Shown here: piece after piece, positions 1 through 8,899 of the stretch
Position numbering within the stretch: position 1 is the stretch's first letter
Layout of the letters: each line of letters starts with the position of its first letter
Source of the DNA: Niveibacterium microcysteis
GTDB lineage: Bacteria > Pseudomonadota > Gammaproteobacteria > Burkholderiales > Rhodocyclaceae
Length of the DNA: 64,000 nucleotides
Reading direction: 5' to 3'
Assembly: GCF_017161445.1 (NCBI RefSeq)
Contig: NZ_CP071060.1
Span: 2,356,001-2,420,000 of the forward strand
The notes under the pieces: generated by a model
Database searches by the model: none
Told to the model about the DNA's origin: nothing
What the model saw: the letters and a program-made list of their open reading frames with translations, nothing else
Program-made: the position numbers and the translations under genes

Positions 1-38
1 TGGTGGCGGCGGTGCGGGAGCGGATGCATGGCGCGTAA
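1..38 (+). CDS. C-terminal end of an upstream gene (partial)
   Basis: From base 3 an open frame runs to a TAA at 36-38, giving a tail of 11 residues (VAAVRERMHGA). It overlaps the flippase start by 11 bases. Short overlaps are common in this locus, so this is plausibly the last codons of another polysaccharide gene, perhaps a glycosyltransferase. The fragment is far too short to identify. Confidence 0.45.
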   Translation, partial: VAAVRERMHGA

Positions 39-1524
39 CGTATTTTCGATTGCGATCGGAAACCTCGCATCCAAAGGGCTTGGCATTGTCCGAGAACTGC
101 TGTTCGCGGCGTCGTTCGGTACCGGCGACACTGCCGCAGCCTTCCGCATCGCGCAGACCGGCTTCCAGCTGCCCTCCCAGGCGCTGGTCGGTGACGCGCT
201 CAGCGCCGGTTTGCTTCCGCTTTACCGCAAGCTCAGCGCGGAGAGCAAGGATTCGGCACGGGTTTTAGTTTTGGTCGCCTGTTTCTATGGGCTGATCTTC
301 TCGGCGGTCGTTACGATCTTGCTCTACCTCTACTCGGAGTCTGCTGCGAGATTTATCGCGCCGGCGGTGGAACCATCGGTATTGGCCGTCGCCAGCGGAC
401 TGCTGAAAGTCTTAGCGTTGGCAACGCCCTTCTACGTCCTAAGCGGAACCATTTCTTTCGTTGAAGCAAGCTTCGGAAGCTTCGGAGCAATCGCATGGCG
501 TCCGGTGCTGCTGAACGTTGGTTCGATCGCTGGTGTCGGCCTGGCGGTTCTATTTCACGTAGATCATTGGCTTGCAACCGCGATTCTCATAAGCCACGTC
601 CTTTTCTTCATGTGGACCGTTCTAGAGCTGCGGCGCCTCGATCGACTCATGCCGGAAGGCCCGATTGCTGTTACGGTGGTCCGTCAAATCGGCAGTCGAT
701 TTGCTCGCAACATGCTGCCTCTTTTGGGATTGCCATTAATCGCCCAAGTCAATGTTTTGGTTGAGCGAATTGTCTCGTCTTGGATCGGAACGTCCGTGAT
801 TCCAAGCGTCGACTACTCGCGGTTCATAGCAGACACCACTGTGCAGCTGATCGCGATGCCTCTTGGGGTCCTGACAATGTCCAAACACGGAGGCGTGGAC
901 ACAAAAGAGGCGCGAACTCATATACGCGACGTCTCCGCAACCATTGTTCTGATTGCTTTTCCTCTGGCCGTTATCATTTCGCAAAATGCGGAAGACATCA
1001 TAAGAACTCTGTTCGCACGAGGGGCCTTTAACGAACAGTCAATCTCAAGTACAGCTGACGTTTTGCGGTGGATGGGTGGTGCGCTGGGAATGACGATTAC
1101 GGCCTACTACCTTGTGAAGGCACTGAATTCGCAGTTGCGCAACGTTGAGGCGTTGATGATAACTATCGCGGCGTGTTCGGCAAACATGCTTGTAAACGTG
1201 CTGCTGTGGCGGTCGTATGGTGCACAGACCGTCGGCATGGCTGTTGCCTCCTACAGCATGGTTCTATTTACGTTGTCGTTTACACGCTTACATCTTTGGC
1301 GAGAGCTTGGCCCCTTTCTGGCTGTGGTTGTGGGTTGTTGTTTCGTTCAATTTGTTCTGACTCGATATCTAGCAGAAGGGCTTGCGTACCCCTATGGACT
1401 CATTGCGAGTTGTGTAGCTACGTTGGTCCTTTGGGGGGTGCTGTCCATCGTTGTGCCTCCTCTTCGGACGGCAGCTCGCCCGGTGCTTTGTCGGATCCCG
1501 GTGATCAAGTCGGTCTTTAGATAG
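28..1524 (+). CDS. MurJ/MviN-like lipid-linked oligosaccharide flippase
   Basis: A 498-residue polytopic membrane protein made almost wholly of hydrophobic helices separated by short basic loops. The N-terminal region (GNLASKGLGIVRELLFAASF, then TGDTAAAFRIA) has the layout of the MurJ/MviN branch of the MOP flippase superfamily, in which the first helices carry the conserved arginine that contacts the lipid-linked substrate. Members inside polysaccharide loci translocate an undecaprenyl-linked repeat unit across the inner membrane. The length is close to the family's usual 500-520 residues. Its position at the head of glycosyltransferase and nucleotide-sugar genes favours exopolysaccharide or O-antigen export over peptidoglycan synthesis. 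A housekeeping murJ presumably lies elsewhere; that part is inference. Confidence 0.8.
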   Translation: MARNVFSIAIGNLASKGLGIVRELLFAASFGTGDTAAAFRIAQTGFQLPSQALVGDALSAGLLPLYRKLSAESKDSARVLVLVACFYGLIFSAVVTILLYLYSESAARFIAPAVEPSVLAVASGLLKVLALATPFYVLSGTISFVEASFGSFGAIAWRPVLLNVGSIAGVGLAVLFHVDHWLATAILISHVLFFMWTVLELRRLDRLMPEGPIAVTVVRQIGSRFARNMLPLLGLPLIAQVNVLVERIVSSWIGTSVIPSVDYSRFIADTTVQLIAMPLGVLTMSKHGGVDTKEARTHIRDVSATIVLIAFPLAVIISQNAEDIIRTLFARGAFNEQSISSTADVLRWMGGALGMTITAYYLVKALNSQLRNVEALMITIAACSANMLVNVLLWRSYGAQTVGMAVASYSMVLFTLSFTRLHLWRELGPFLAVVVGCCFVQFVLTRYLAEGLAYPYGLIASCVATLVLWGVLSIVVPPLRTAARPVLCRIPVIKSVFR

Positions 1525-1576
1525 GCCCAATCCATAGGGGCCCACGCTGTGATGAACAATTTTAGGATGGGTGGCG

Positions 1577-2197
1577 ATGTCGGCATTTCGATTGCTTAAA
1601 CCAAAGTTTGTACTGGCGCTATTCAGAAACTTGGCATTTAAGCTGCGCCATCGGTCGGCGTTTGATTTTGATATTTTCAAAACGTACATCGACTCTTCCG
1701 CACTGATAGAAATCGTTGGCGGCGGCAAGATTGTGTTTGAACGCGGGAAGCGAATCTACATATCGCGTGGATGCGTCATTCGAGCGTCTGGAGGAATACT
1801 CACAATCGGGCAAGGCGCCTTTTTCAATCAAAACTGTGTTGTGGTATCCCATCAATCGGTCAGCGTTCAGGCCGACAGTATGTTCGGACCAAACGTTTGC
1901 GTGTTTGACGCGGACCATGCACACGATGATTTGAGTATTCCATTTAGCGCTCAGGGGTACGTCAAGGCCCCAGTAACGATTGGGAAGAATACATGGCTTG
2001 GTGCCAACGTCATCGTGGCGAGAGGTGCCGGGATCGGTTCGAATTGCATAATTGGAGCAAATGCAGTGGTACGAGGACGAATTCCGGATGCGTCGGTTGC
2101 AGTTGGAGCTCCGGCGCGCGTTGTGAAGCGGCTCGACGCGAAAATGGATTGTCATTGGGGTAGTGCCCCGCTCGTCGCTACAGAAAGGGGGCTGTGA
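1577..2197 (+). CDS. Left-handed beta-helix (hexapeptide) acyltransferase
   Basis: About 206 residues. From roughly residue 60 to 180 the protein consists of hexapeptide repeats (for example GGGKIVFERG, GGILTIGQGAF, APVTIGKNTWLGANVIV, GIGSNCIIGANAVV) that form a left-handed beta helix. It ends in the VGAPARVVK signature typical of WbbJ/maltose-acetyltransferase-type O-acetyltransferases. The histidine in FDADHAH is the likely catalytic base. It probably acetylates a sugar of the repeat unit in the cytoplasm. I chose the ATG because an AGGATGG-like ribosome site sits just upstream; an in-frame GTG two codons earlier (1571) is the alternative. The C-terminal 20 residues are not helix repeats. 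Confidence 0.8.
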   Translation: MSAFRLLKPKFVLALFRNLAFKLRHRSAFDFDIFKTYIDSSALIEIVGGGKIVFERGKRIYISRGCVIRASGGILTIGQGAFFNQNCVVVSHQSVSVQADSMFGPNVCVFDADHAHDDLSIPFSAQGYVKAPVTIGKNTWLGANVIVARGAGIGSNCIIGANAVVRGRIPDASVAVGAPARVVKRLDAKMDCHWGSAPLVATERGL

Positions 2198-2198
2198 T

Positions 2199-3386
2199 AT
2201 GGACGTAGTGTTGCTCTCGACCGCGGATTGGGACAATCCTTTCTGGACCAATAAGCAGCACGTTGCCGTGGAGTTGGCCCGGCGCGGGCACCGGTTGCTT
2301 TACATTGACTCGCTGGGGTTGCGACGCCCGTCTGCCAGCGCGCAGGACTTTCGACGGATTGCCAATCGGCTGAAGAAGGCGGTGCGTCCGCCGCAACCGG
2401 TGCGGGAGCGGATTTGGGTTTGGTCGCCGTTCGTCATTCCATTCCAGCGTTATGCATGGGTGCGCGGGCTTAACCGCCGCCTGCTCGACTGGGGCCTGCG
2501 CTTCTGGATGTGGCGACTGGGTTTGAAGCCGGAGTTGTTCTGGACCTACAACCCGATGACCACGCGCCTGTTTCGTGATGAACAGTTCGCCTGCCGCGTG
2601 TATCACTGTGTGGACGAGATCAAGGCCCAGCCGGGAATGCCGTCGGAGGAGATCGAGCGCGCGGAGCTTGAGCTGACGGCACACGCCGACGTGTGCTTCG
2701 TTACGGCCGAGCATCTTCTGGAAACACGACGAGCAATCAATTCGAATACTCACTATTTCCCGAATGTGGCCGACTTTGCTCATTTCGAGAAGGCTCGCGA
2801 GGCGTCAACTGCGGTGCCAGACGATTTGGCTGCGCTACCGGGGAAAAAGATCGGGTTCATTGGCGCGATCAGCGGCTACAAGGTCGACTTTGAGCTATTG
2901 AGGAAGATGGCGGAATGCCATCCGGACTGGTCGATCGTAATGATCGGAAAAGTGGGCGAGGGCGATCCCTGGACAGATGTTTCCAGTTTGCAGAATTTGC
3001 CGAACATCCATTTTGTTGGCCCCCGCGCGTACGACACCTTGCCGGCGTACCTCAAGGGGTTTGATGTGGCAATACTGCCGAGCATGCTGAACGAGTACAC
3101 GCGCGGCATGTTTCCGATGAAGTTCTTTGAGTATCTGGCAGCGGGGCGTCCGGTGGTGGCCACCGACCTCCATGCATTGCAGGCGTATGGTCACGTGGCG
3201 CACCTGGCACGCAGCCACGACGACTTTATTGCCGGGGTCGAGGCTGCTTTGCGTGGCGAGGTGCCTGCCTTGGAGCAAAGGTTGGACGTGGCGCGTGAGC
3301 AGACGTACGAGCGGCGCACTGAGCGCATGCTGGCGCTGGTGCCGAAATACGTACCGGCGGGAACGCTAGCGGAGGCGCAAGCATGA
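2199..3386 (+). CDS. Glycosyltransferase family 1-like protein
   Basis: A 395-residue GT-B fold glycosyltransferase. The N-terminal half begins MDVVLLSTADWDNPFWTNKQ, characteristic of a group of polysaccharide glycosyltransferases. The C-terminal half has a Rossmann domain with GAISGYKVDFELL, IGKVGEG and the nucleotide-sugar binding segment around MFPMKFFEYLAAGRPVVATD, which carries the conserved glutamate. The start is an ATG preceded by AAAGGGGG at ideal spacing; a longer frame opening at a GTG inside the previous gene is less likely. The sugar donor cannot be read from the sequence. It likely acts on undecaprenyl-linked intermediates at the inner membrane. Confidence 0.85.
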   Translation: MDVVLLSTADWDNPFWTNKQHVAVELARRGHRLLYIDSLGLRRPSASAQDFRRIANRLKKAVRPPQPVRERIWVWSPFVIPFQRYAWVRGLNRRLLDWGLRFWMWRLGLKPELFWTYNPMTTRLFRDEQFACRVYHCVDEIKAQPGMPSEEIERAELELTAHADVCFVTAEHLLETRRAINSNTHYFPNVADFAHFEKAREASTAVPDDLAALPGKKIGFIGAISGYKVDFELLRKMAECHPDWSIVMIGKVGEGDPWTDVSSLQNLPNIHFVGPRAYDTLPAYLKGFDVAILPSMLNEYTRGMFPMKFFEYLAAGRPVVATDLHALQAYGHVAHLARSHDDFIAGVEAALRGEVPALEQRLDVAREQTYERRTERMLALVPKYVPAGTLAEAQA

Positions 3387-4573
3387 AGGTGGCGATTGTT
3401 CATGACTGGCTGACGGTGTATGCCGGCGCCGAGAAGGTTCTGGAGCAGATGTTTGAGATCTGGCCGGATGCAGATCTGTTCTCCGTGGTGGATTTTCTGC
3501 CTGACGACAAGCGTTTCTTCGTGAAGGGAAAGCGCGCGACTACGAGTTTCATTCAGCGTTTGCCAAAAGCGGAAAAGCGCTACCGTGCCTATCTGCCTTT
3601 GATGCCGATCGCGATGGAGCAACTGGATCTGTCGGCGTACGACGTGGTGCTCTCGTCTAGCCATGCGGTGGCGAAGGGCGTGCTGACCGGACCGGACCAA
3701 CTGCATGTGAGCTATGTGCATTCGCCGATTCGTTATGCCTGGGATCTTCAGCATCAGTACCTTAAAGAGGCGAACCTGACGAAAGGTTTCAAGAGCCTCG
3801 TAGCCCGCGCAATCATGCACTACATGCGGATATGGGATATGCGAACCGCGAATGGCGTCGACGCGTTTATTGCGAACTCGCATTTCATCGCCCGCCGTAT
3901 CAAGAAGGTCTACCGCCGTAGCGCCGAGGTGATCTTTCCGCCAGTTGATGTTGATCGGTTCACGCTTCGTGAGCAGAAGGAAGACTTCTATTTCACGGCT
4001 TCTCGCATGGTGCCGTACAAGAAGATTCCGCTGATTGTGGAAGCCTTTGCGGGTATGCCAGACAAGCGACTCTTTGTTATCGGCGAAGGGCCAGAATTCG
4101 AGAAAGCCAAGGCTGCTGCGGCCAACGCGCCTAATGTGACCTTGCTGGGGTACCAGTCGACCGAGGTGATGGTCGATTACATGCAGCGCGCGAAAGCTTT
4201 TGTGTTTGCCGCGGAAGAAGACTTCGGCATTACACCGGTGGAAGCTCAGGCGTGCGGAACACCGGTTATCGCGTTCGGAAAAGGCGGTGCGCTTGAGACG
4301 GTGCGCGCGGAAGGGCATGGCGAGCGCGATACGGGCTTGTTTTTCAGCGAGCAGACCGTGCCTGCTATCCAGGCCGCGGTTGCGCAGTACGAAGCCGGGC
4401 CCGGTTTCAGCGCCGCGGCGTGCCGAATGAACGCCGAGCGATTCTCGCCGCGGAGCTTCCGCCATCAACTCAAAACGATTGTGGATCGCGAATGGCGTGC
4501 GTTTCGCGGCAGCGACACGACGCCAACGGCCGACCCTACGACGCCTGAGAGTCGGGATCGCGCAGCAGCGTGA
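3383..4573 (+). CDS. Glycosyltransferase family 4 (WbaZ-like)
   Basis: 396 residues. The N-terminus (MKVAIVHDWLTVYAGAEKVL) contains the glycine/alanine loop of GT4 enzymes. The C-terminal domain has the donor-binding run SRMVPYKKIPLIVEAF, VIGEGPEF and FGITPVEAQACGTPVIAF with the E-x7-E motif. Such proteins usually add mannose, galactose or rhamnose to a lipid-linked chain. The ATG overlaps the stop of the preceding glycosyltransferase by four bases (ATGA), which suggests translational coupling of the two transferases. The last 25 residues are a low-complexity TPTADPTTPE-type tail. Confidence 0.87.
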   Translation: MKVAIVHDWLTVYAGAEKVLEQMFEIWPDADLFSVVDFLPDDKRFFVKGKRATTSFIQRLPKAEKRYRAYLPLMPIAMEQLDLSAYDVVLSSSHAVAKGVLTGPDQLHVSYVHSPIRYAWDLQHQYLKEANLTKGFKSLVARAIMHYMRIWDMRTANGVDAFIANSHFIARRIKKVYRRSAEVIFPPVDVDRFTLREQKEDFYFTASRMVPYKKIPLIVEAFAGMPDKRLFVIGEGPEFEKAKAAAANAPNVTLLGYQSTEVMVDYMQRAKAFVFAAEEDFGITPVEAQACGTPVIAFGKGGALETVRAEGHGERDTGLFFSEQTVPAIQAAVAQYEAGPGFSAAACRMNAERFSPRSFRHQLKTIVDREWRAFRGSDTTPTADPTTPESRDRAAA

Positions 4574-4628
4574 CGTCGATTCGTGTCTTGACGCCCCAAA
4601 TTATTCAAGCTCTGTGGAGTAAGCAACT

Positions 4629-5951
4629 ATGAAAATCACTGTTGTCGGAACGGGTTATGTTGGCCTGGTGTCCGGAGCCTGCCTTGCAGAAATGGGCAAT
4701 GACGTTCTCTGCCTGGATCTCGACCCGAACAAGATCAAGATTCTGAAAGACGGCGGCATCCCGATCCACGAACCGGGATTGGACAAGGTCGTCGAGCGCA
4801 ATGTGGCGGCGGGCCGCCTGCACTTCACGACTGACGTAGAAGAAGCGGTTCGTTTCGGCACGATCCAGTTCATTGCAGTGGGCACTCCGCCGGACGAAGA
4901 CGGTTCGGCGGATTTGAAATACGTGCTGGCGGCGGCCCGCAACATCGGCCGTTTGATGACTGACTACAAGGTCATTATCGACAAGAGTACGGTGCCTGTT
5001 GGCACGGCAGACAAGGTACGCGCTGCAGTGGCGGACGAGTTGGCAAAGCGCGGGCTTGATCTTGAGTACTCGGTGGTTTCAAACCCCGAGTTCTTGAAAG
5101 AGGGCGCGGCGGTTGAGGATTTCATGAAACCTGACCGCATCGTTGTCGGTGCTGAAGACGAGCGCGCGATCTACATGATGCGCGCTCTGTATGCACCGTT
5201 TCAGCGCAATCACGACAAGCTTGTAGTGATGGATGTGCGCTCTGCCGAGCTGACGAAGTATGCAGCAAACGCAATGCTGGCGACGCGGATCTCGTTCATG
5301 AACGAACTGGCCCTGTTGGCTGAAAAGCTGGGTGCGGATATTGAATTGGTGCGGCAGGGGATCGGCTCCGATCCGCGGATCGGCTACCACTTCCTCTACG
5401 CTGGCTGTGGTTACGGTGGATCGTGCTTCCCGAAAGATGTAAAGGCTCTCATCAAGAGCGGCGCCGACGCGGGCCAGGACTTGAAGGTGCTGAACGCAGT
5501 GGAAGCGGCGAACGACGCGCAGAAGCTGGTACTGGTCGACAAGGTGGTCAAACAGTTTGGCGAAGACCTGAGCGGCAAGCGTTTCGCTGTGTGGGGCTTA
5601 GCGTTCAAGCCGAATACTGACGACATGCGCGAGGCAACGAGCCGTGTAGTCATTGAAGAGCTATTCAAGCGTGGCGCTACCGTGAGCGCGTATGACCCGG
5701 TCGCGATGGCCGAGACGAAGCGGATCTTTGGTGACGAGCCGCGGCTCGCTTACGCACGGAATCCGATGGATGCGCTTGAAGGGGCCGATGCGTTAGTGAT
5801 TGTCACGGAGTGGAAGGAATTCCGTAGCCCGGACTTTGCGCGCATCAAAGCGGTTTTGCGCAGCCCCGTGGTCTTCGATGGTCGCAACCTGTACGACCCG
5901 GCAATGCCTCGCGCCGCCGGGCTGACCTACCTGCCGATTGGCCGTCCCTAA
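4629..5951 (+). CDS. ugd: UDP-glucose 6-dehydrogenase
   Basis: 440 residues, normal for the family. The N-terminal NAD-binding Rossmann motif is GTGYVG (7-12). The middle domain has PEFLKEG (153-159). The nucleophilic cysteine is Cys266 in GGSCFPKD, and the C-terminal UDP-binding domain carries [12 protein letters not shown]. The enzyme oxidises UDP-glucose twice to UDP-glucuronate in the cytoplasm, supplying an acidic sugar for the polysaccharide made by the surrounding genes. It is preceded by a 55-base gap, so it may be co-transcribed with the glycosyltransferases. Confidence 0.95.
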   Translation: MKITVVGTGYVGLVSGACLAEMGNDVLCLDLDPNKIKILKDGGIPIHEPGLDKVVERNVAAGRLHFTTDVEEAVRFGTIQFIAVGTPPDEDGSADLKYVLAAARNIGRLMTDYKVIIDKSTVPVGTADKVRAAVADELAKRGLDLEYSVVSNPEFLKEGAAVEDFMKPDRIVVGAEDERAIYMMRALYAPFQRNHDKLVVMDVRSAELTKYAANAMLATRISFMNELALLAEKLGADIELVRQGIGSDPRIGYHFLYAGCGYGGSCFPKDVKALIKSGADAGQDLKVLNAVEAANDAQKLVLVDKVVKQFGEDLSGKRFAVWGLAFKPNTDDMREATSRVVIEELFKRGATVSAYDPVAMAETKRIFGDEPRLAYARNPMDALEGADALVIVTEWKEFRSPDFARIKAVLRSPVVFDGRNLYDPAMPRAAGLTYLPIGRP

Positions 5952-6030
5952 CGTTGGGAATACGGATGAGCCTGCGCCCCGCGAGGGGCGACTGGCCATC
6001 TTGATTACAGGCTGAAAGGCGGAGAAGGCC

Positions 6031-7482
6031 ATGACTGAAACTAAAAAGACGATATCGATCGCAGCGATTCAGAATGAACGCGGCGTGCGCTTTGGCACCA
6101 GCGGGGCGAGAGGCCTGGTGGCGGACATGAGCAGCGACGTGTGCTTTGCGTATACGAGCGCTTTCCTCGAAGCGATTAAGGCGTTCGAGGGCAAGGTTGC
6201 GCTTGCGATGGATCTGCGGCCGAGCAGTCCCGAAATTGCCGCCGCGTGTGCGGCAGCGATTGAGCATGCGCGCCTTGAAACGGACTTTTGTGGCACGGTG
6301 CCAACGCCCGCGTTGGCGTACCACGCACAGATGCGCGGCATGCCGGGCATCATGGTGACAGGGAGCCACATTCCCTTCGATCGGAACGGCATCAAGTTTT
6401 ATCGTGCCGAGGGCGAGATCACCAAGACGGACGAGGCAAGAATCAGCGCGGCAGTCGTCGAGATGGGGAGTTCGAGCACTACGCCTTTGCCTGCAGCCAA
6501 CCGCAGCGCCTTCGATGCCTACGTGGCGCGTTATCTGGATTTCTTCCCTGCGCAGAGTCTGGCGGGAATGCGCCTCGGCTTCTATGAACATTCGAGCTTG
6601 GCTCGCGATGTGCTCCGCCGCATCCTTGAACTTCTTGGTGCTGAAGTGGTTTCGCTGGGCCGGACCGACGAGTTCGTGCCGATCGACACCGAGGCTGTGA
6701 GCCGCGCTGATGTTGAACAAGCACGTCGCTGGGCAGCAGAGCATCGGTTCGATGCCATCGTGTCGACCGACGGCGATGCGGATCGTCCTCTGGTCGGCGA
6801 CGAGAACGGCAACTGGTTCCGAGGCGACGTGGTCGGCATTCTTTGCGCCCAGTATCTCCGGGCAAAGGGCGTCGTGACGACGGTCAGTTCGAACACTGCG
6901 GTTGAAAAGTGTGGGGCATTCGCAAGTGTGTCGCGGACACGGATAGGTTCGCCGTACGTGATTGAGGGGATTGAGCGACAACTCGCTGCCGGGATATCGC
7001 CGGTAGTGGGCTTCGAGCCGAACGGCGGTTTCCTTGTTGGCTCGTCGATCGAGCGCGAAGGGCGACGTCTCGCTCCATTGATGACCCGTGACGCCGTGCT
7101 ACCGATCCTATGCGTGCTGATGATGGCGCGCGAGCAGGGCGTGAAGGTGTCCGCCGTGTCGCTCGGCCTGCCTAGCCGGTTCACAGCAAGCGACCGGATC
7201 CAGTCATTCCCTACGGCGTTGAGTGGCACGCTGATTGCTCGTTTCGCCTCGTCAGCCGCGGCATTTGGCGAGTTGTTCGGCAGCCTGTGTGGCGAGATTG
7301 CTTCGCAGGACGAAACCGACGGTTTGCGCGTTACGTTGCGCAGTGGAGAGATCTTCCATCTTCGTCCATCGGGGAATGCTCCAGAGTTGCGTTGCTACGC
7401 TGAGGCAGCTACTCAGGAGCGAGCCGAACACTTGGTGAGCGAGGGACTGACGCGGCTGCGCAACCTTGTGCCGCGGCAGTGA
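6031..7482 (+). CDS. Phosphomannomutase/phosphoglucomutase-family phosphohexomutase
   Basis: 483 residues with all four functional loops of the alpha-D-phosphohexomutase superfamily. The phosphoserine loop is TGSHIP (Ser112), the metal loop is DGDADR (247-252), the sugar-binding loop is GFEPNGG (327-333) and the phosphate-binding loop is RPSGNAPE (445-452). It moves phosphate between C6 and C1 of a hexose, feeding the nucleotidyltransferase encoded next. The active-site loop reads TGSHIP rather than the common TASHNP, a variant seen in some members. I cannot tell mannose from glucose specificity by sequence alone. An 80-base spacer separates it from ugd. Confidence 0.9.
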   Translation: MTETKKTISIAAIQNERGVRFGTSGARGLVADMSSDVCFAYTSAFLEAIKAFEGKVALAMDLRPSSPEIAAACAAAIEHARLETDFCGTVPTPALAYHAQMRGMPGIMVTGSHIPFDRNGIKFYRAEGEITKTDEARISAAVVEMGSSSTTPLPAANRSAFDAYVARYLDFFPAQSLAGMRLGFYEHSSLARDVLRRILELLGAEVVSLGRTDEFVPIDTEAVSRADVEQARRWAAEHRFDAIVSTDGDADRPLVGDENGNWFRGDVVGILCAQYLRAKGVVTTVSSNTAVEKCGAFASVSRTRIGSPYVIEGIERQLAAGISPVVGFEPNGGFLVGSSIEREGRRLAPLMTRDAVLPILCVLMMAREQGVKVSAVSLGLPSRFTASDRIQSFPTALSGTLIARFASSAAAFGELFGSLCGEIASQDETDGLRVTLRSGEIFHLRPSGNAPELRCYAEAATQERAEHLVSEGLTRLRNLVPRQ

Positions 7483-7558
7483 TTGGATTTCTTAGGTAGT
7501 TGGTACGGCTGACACGGTACTTACCGGTCAGCTACATAACAAACTCAAGGAGAGAAAG

Positions 7559-8662
7559 ATGGCCAAGGCATTGATCCTTGCTGCCGGACAGGGCACGCGC
7601 GTAAGACCCTTGACGAAGCACACGCCGAAACCGATGGTGCCGATTCTCGGCAAGCCCGTGATGGAGTACTTGATCGATCACCTCGCGCTCTACGGCGTGA
7701 AGGAGATCATGGTCAACGTTGCCTTCATGCACTGGAAGATCGAGAACTACTTCGGGGATGGCCGCCGCTTTGGCGTCGAACTCGGCTACTCGTACGAGGG
7801 TGTGCGCGAAAACGGTGAGGTGGTGTGCAAGCCGGTCGGTTCTGCAGGCGGCATGCGCAAGATTCAGGATTTCGGCGGCTTCTTCGATGACACGTTCATC
7901 GTGCTGTGCGGCGACGCAATCGTTGATCTCGATATCAAGGCCGCGCTATTCGAGCATAAGACTAAGGGCGCAATCGCCAGCGTGATCACGCTGGACGTAC
8001 CTCGCGAAGAGACGAAGAACTACGGGATCGTCGTGACCGATGAAACCGGACGCGTGACGTCATTCCAGGAAAAGCCCAAGCCCGAAGAGGCCAAGTCGAC
8101 GGCGGCGTCGACCGGCATCTACATCTTCGAGCCGGAAGTCCTTGATCTCATTCCGCCTGATACCGAATTCGATATCGGTAGTCAGTTGTTCCCGCTCTTG
8201 GCTGAGAAGGGGTTGCCGTTCTTCGCACAGAAGCGGTTCTTCAACTGGATCGACATCGGTCGCGTTTCTGACTACTACTCTGTGCTGATGCGCGTATTGC
8301 GCGGTGAAGTTGCTCAGATGGATATGCCCGGCAAGGAAGTCGCGCCAGGCGTGTGGGTTGGGCTTAACACCTCGATTGCTTGGGATAGTGTTCAGATCGT
8401 GGGGCCGGTTTACATCGGTTCCGGGGTAAAGATAGAACCAGGTTGCAGCGTCATCGGCCCAGCCTGGATCGGTCACGGCAGTCACCTGCGCCACGGATCA
8501 AAGGTGATCCGTAGTGTGCTCTTCGAGTACACGCGCCTCGGCGAAGATATGATCTTTGAGGAGATGATCGCGTCTCCACAGTATTGCGTCGATCGAAAGG
8601 GTGAAACGATGTACGTCGGTGACGATCGTTGCCTGTTGCGCTGGGGTGACGCGCGGGCGTGA
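7559..8662 (+). CDS. Sugar-1-phosphate nucleotidyltransferase (mannose/glucose-1-P type)
   Basis: 367 residues. The N-terminal nucleotidyltransferase domain opens with LILAAGQGTRVRPLT followed by TPKPMVPI, the pyrophosphorylase signature. The product-binding acid pair appears in VLCGDAIVDLD and the sugar loop in FQEKPKPEE. From about residue 255 a short left-handed beta helix follows (PGVWVGLNTSI, VGPVYIGSGVKI, IGPAWIGHGSHL), as in GDP-mannose and some dTDP/UDP-glucose pyrophosphorylases. It most likely converts the product of the upstream mutase to an NDP-sugar. AAGGAGAG provides a strong ribosome site. A clear intrinsic terminator follows, closing the transcription unit that begins before this window. 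Confidence 0.9.
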   Translation: MAKALILAAGQGTRVRPLTKHTPKPMVPILGKPVMEYLIDHLALYGVKEIMVNVAFMHWKIENYFGDGRRFGVELGYSYEGVRENGEVVCKPVGSAGGMRKIQDFGGFFDDTFIVLCGDAIVDLDIKAALFEHKTKGAIASVITLDVPREETKNYGIVVTDETGRVTSFQEKPKPEEAKSTAASTGIYIFEPEVLDLIPPDTEFDIGSQLFPLLAEKGLPFFAQKRFFNWIDIGRVSDYYSVLMRVLRGEVAQMDMPGKEVAPGVWVGLNTSIAWDSVQIVGPVYIGSGVKIEPGCSVIGPAWIGHGSHLRHGSKVIRSVLFEYTRLGEDMIFEEMIASPQYCVDRKGETMYVGDDRCLLRWGDARA

Positions 8663-8689
8663 ACCTAGTCCCGACCGATCTAGTGCCAG

Positions 8690-8718
8690 AGAGCCGGCCT
8701 TTCGCCGGCTCTTTTTTT
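8690..8718 (+). terminator. Rho-independent terminator after the first polysaccharide unit
   Basis: A perfect 9-bp stem (AGAGCCGGC with GCCGGCTCT) and a five-base loop are followed by seven T residues. It lies 27 bases after the nucleotidyltransferase stop codon and separates that operon from the lipoprotein glycosidase gene. Confidence 0.93.
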
Positions 8719-8899
8719 CTGCGTTGGTGGCAGGCCGGCACTGCTATCGCGCTTGCACCAAAATCGGGCTTCATTGACGCTGTAGGTAAAAGAAGAAATC
8801 ACGCGTAGGCGAGTCTCTAAATCTCTATTGATGACTTCAGCCGTGAAGGATATTGACGTAGTCCTCAATACAGACTATCGAGCCCACGGAGCACGCGTG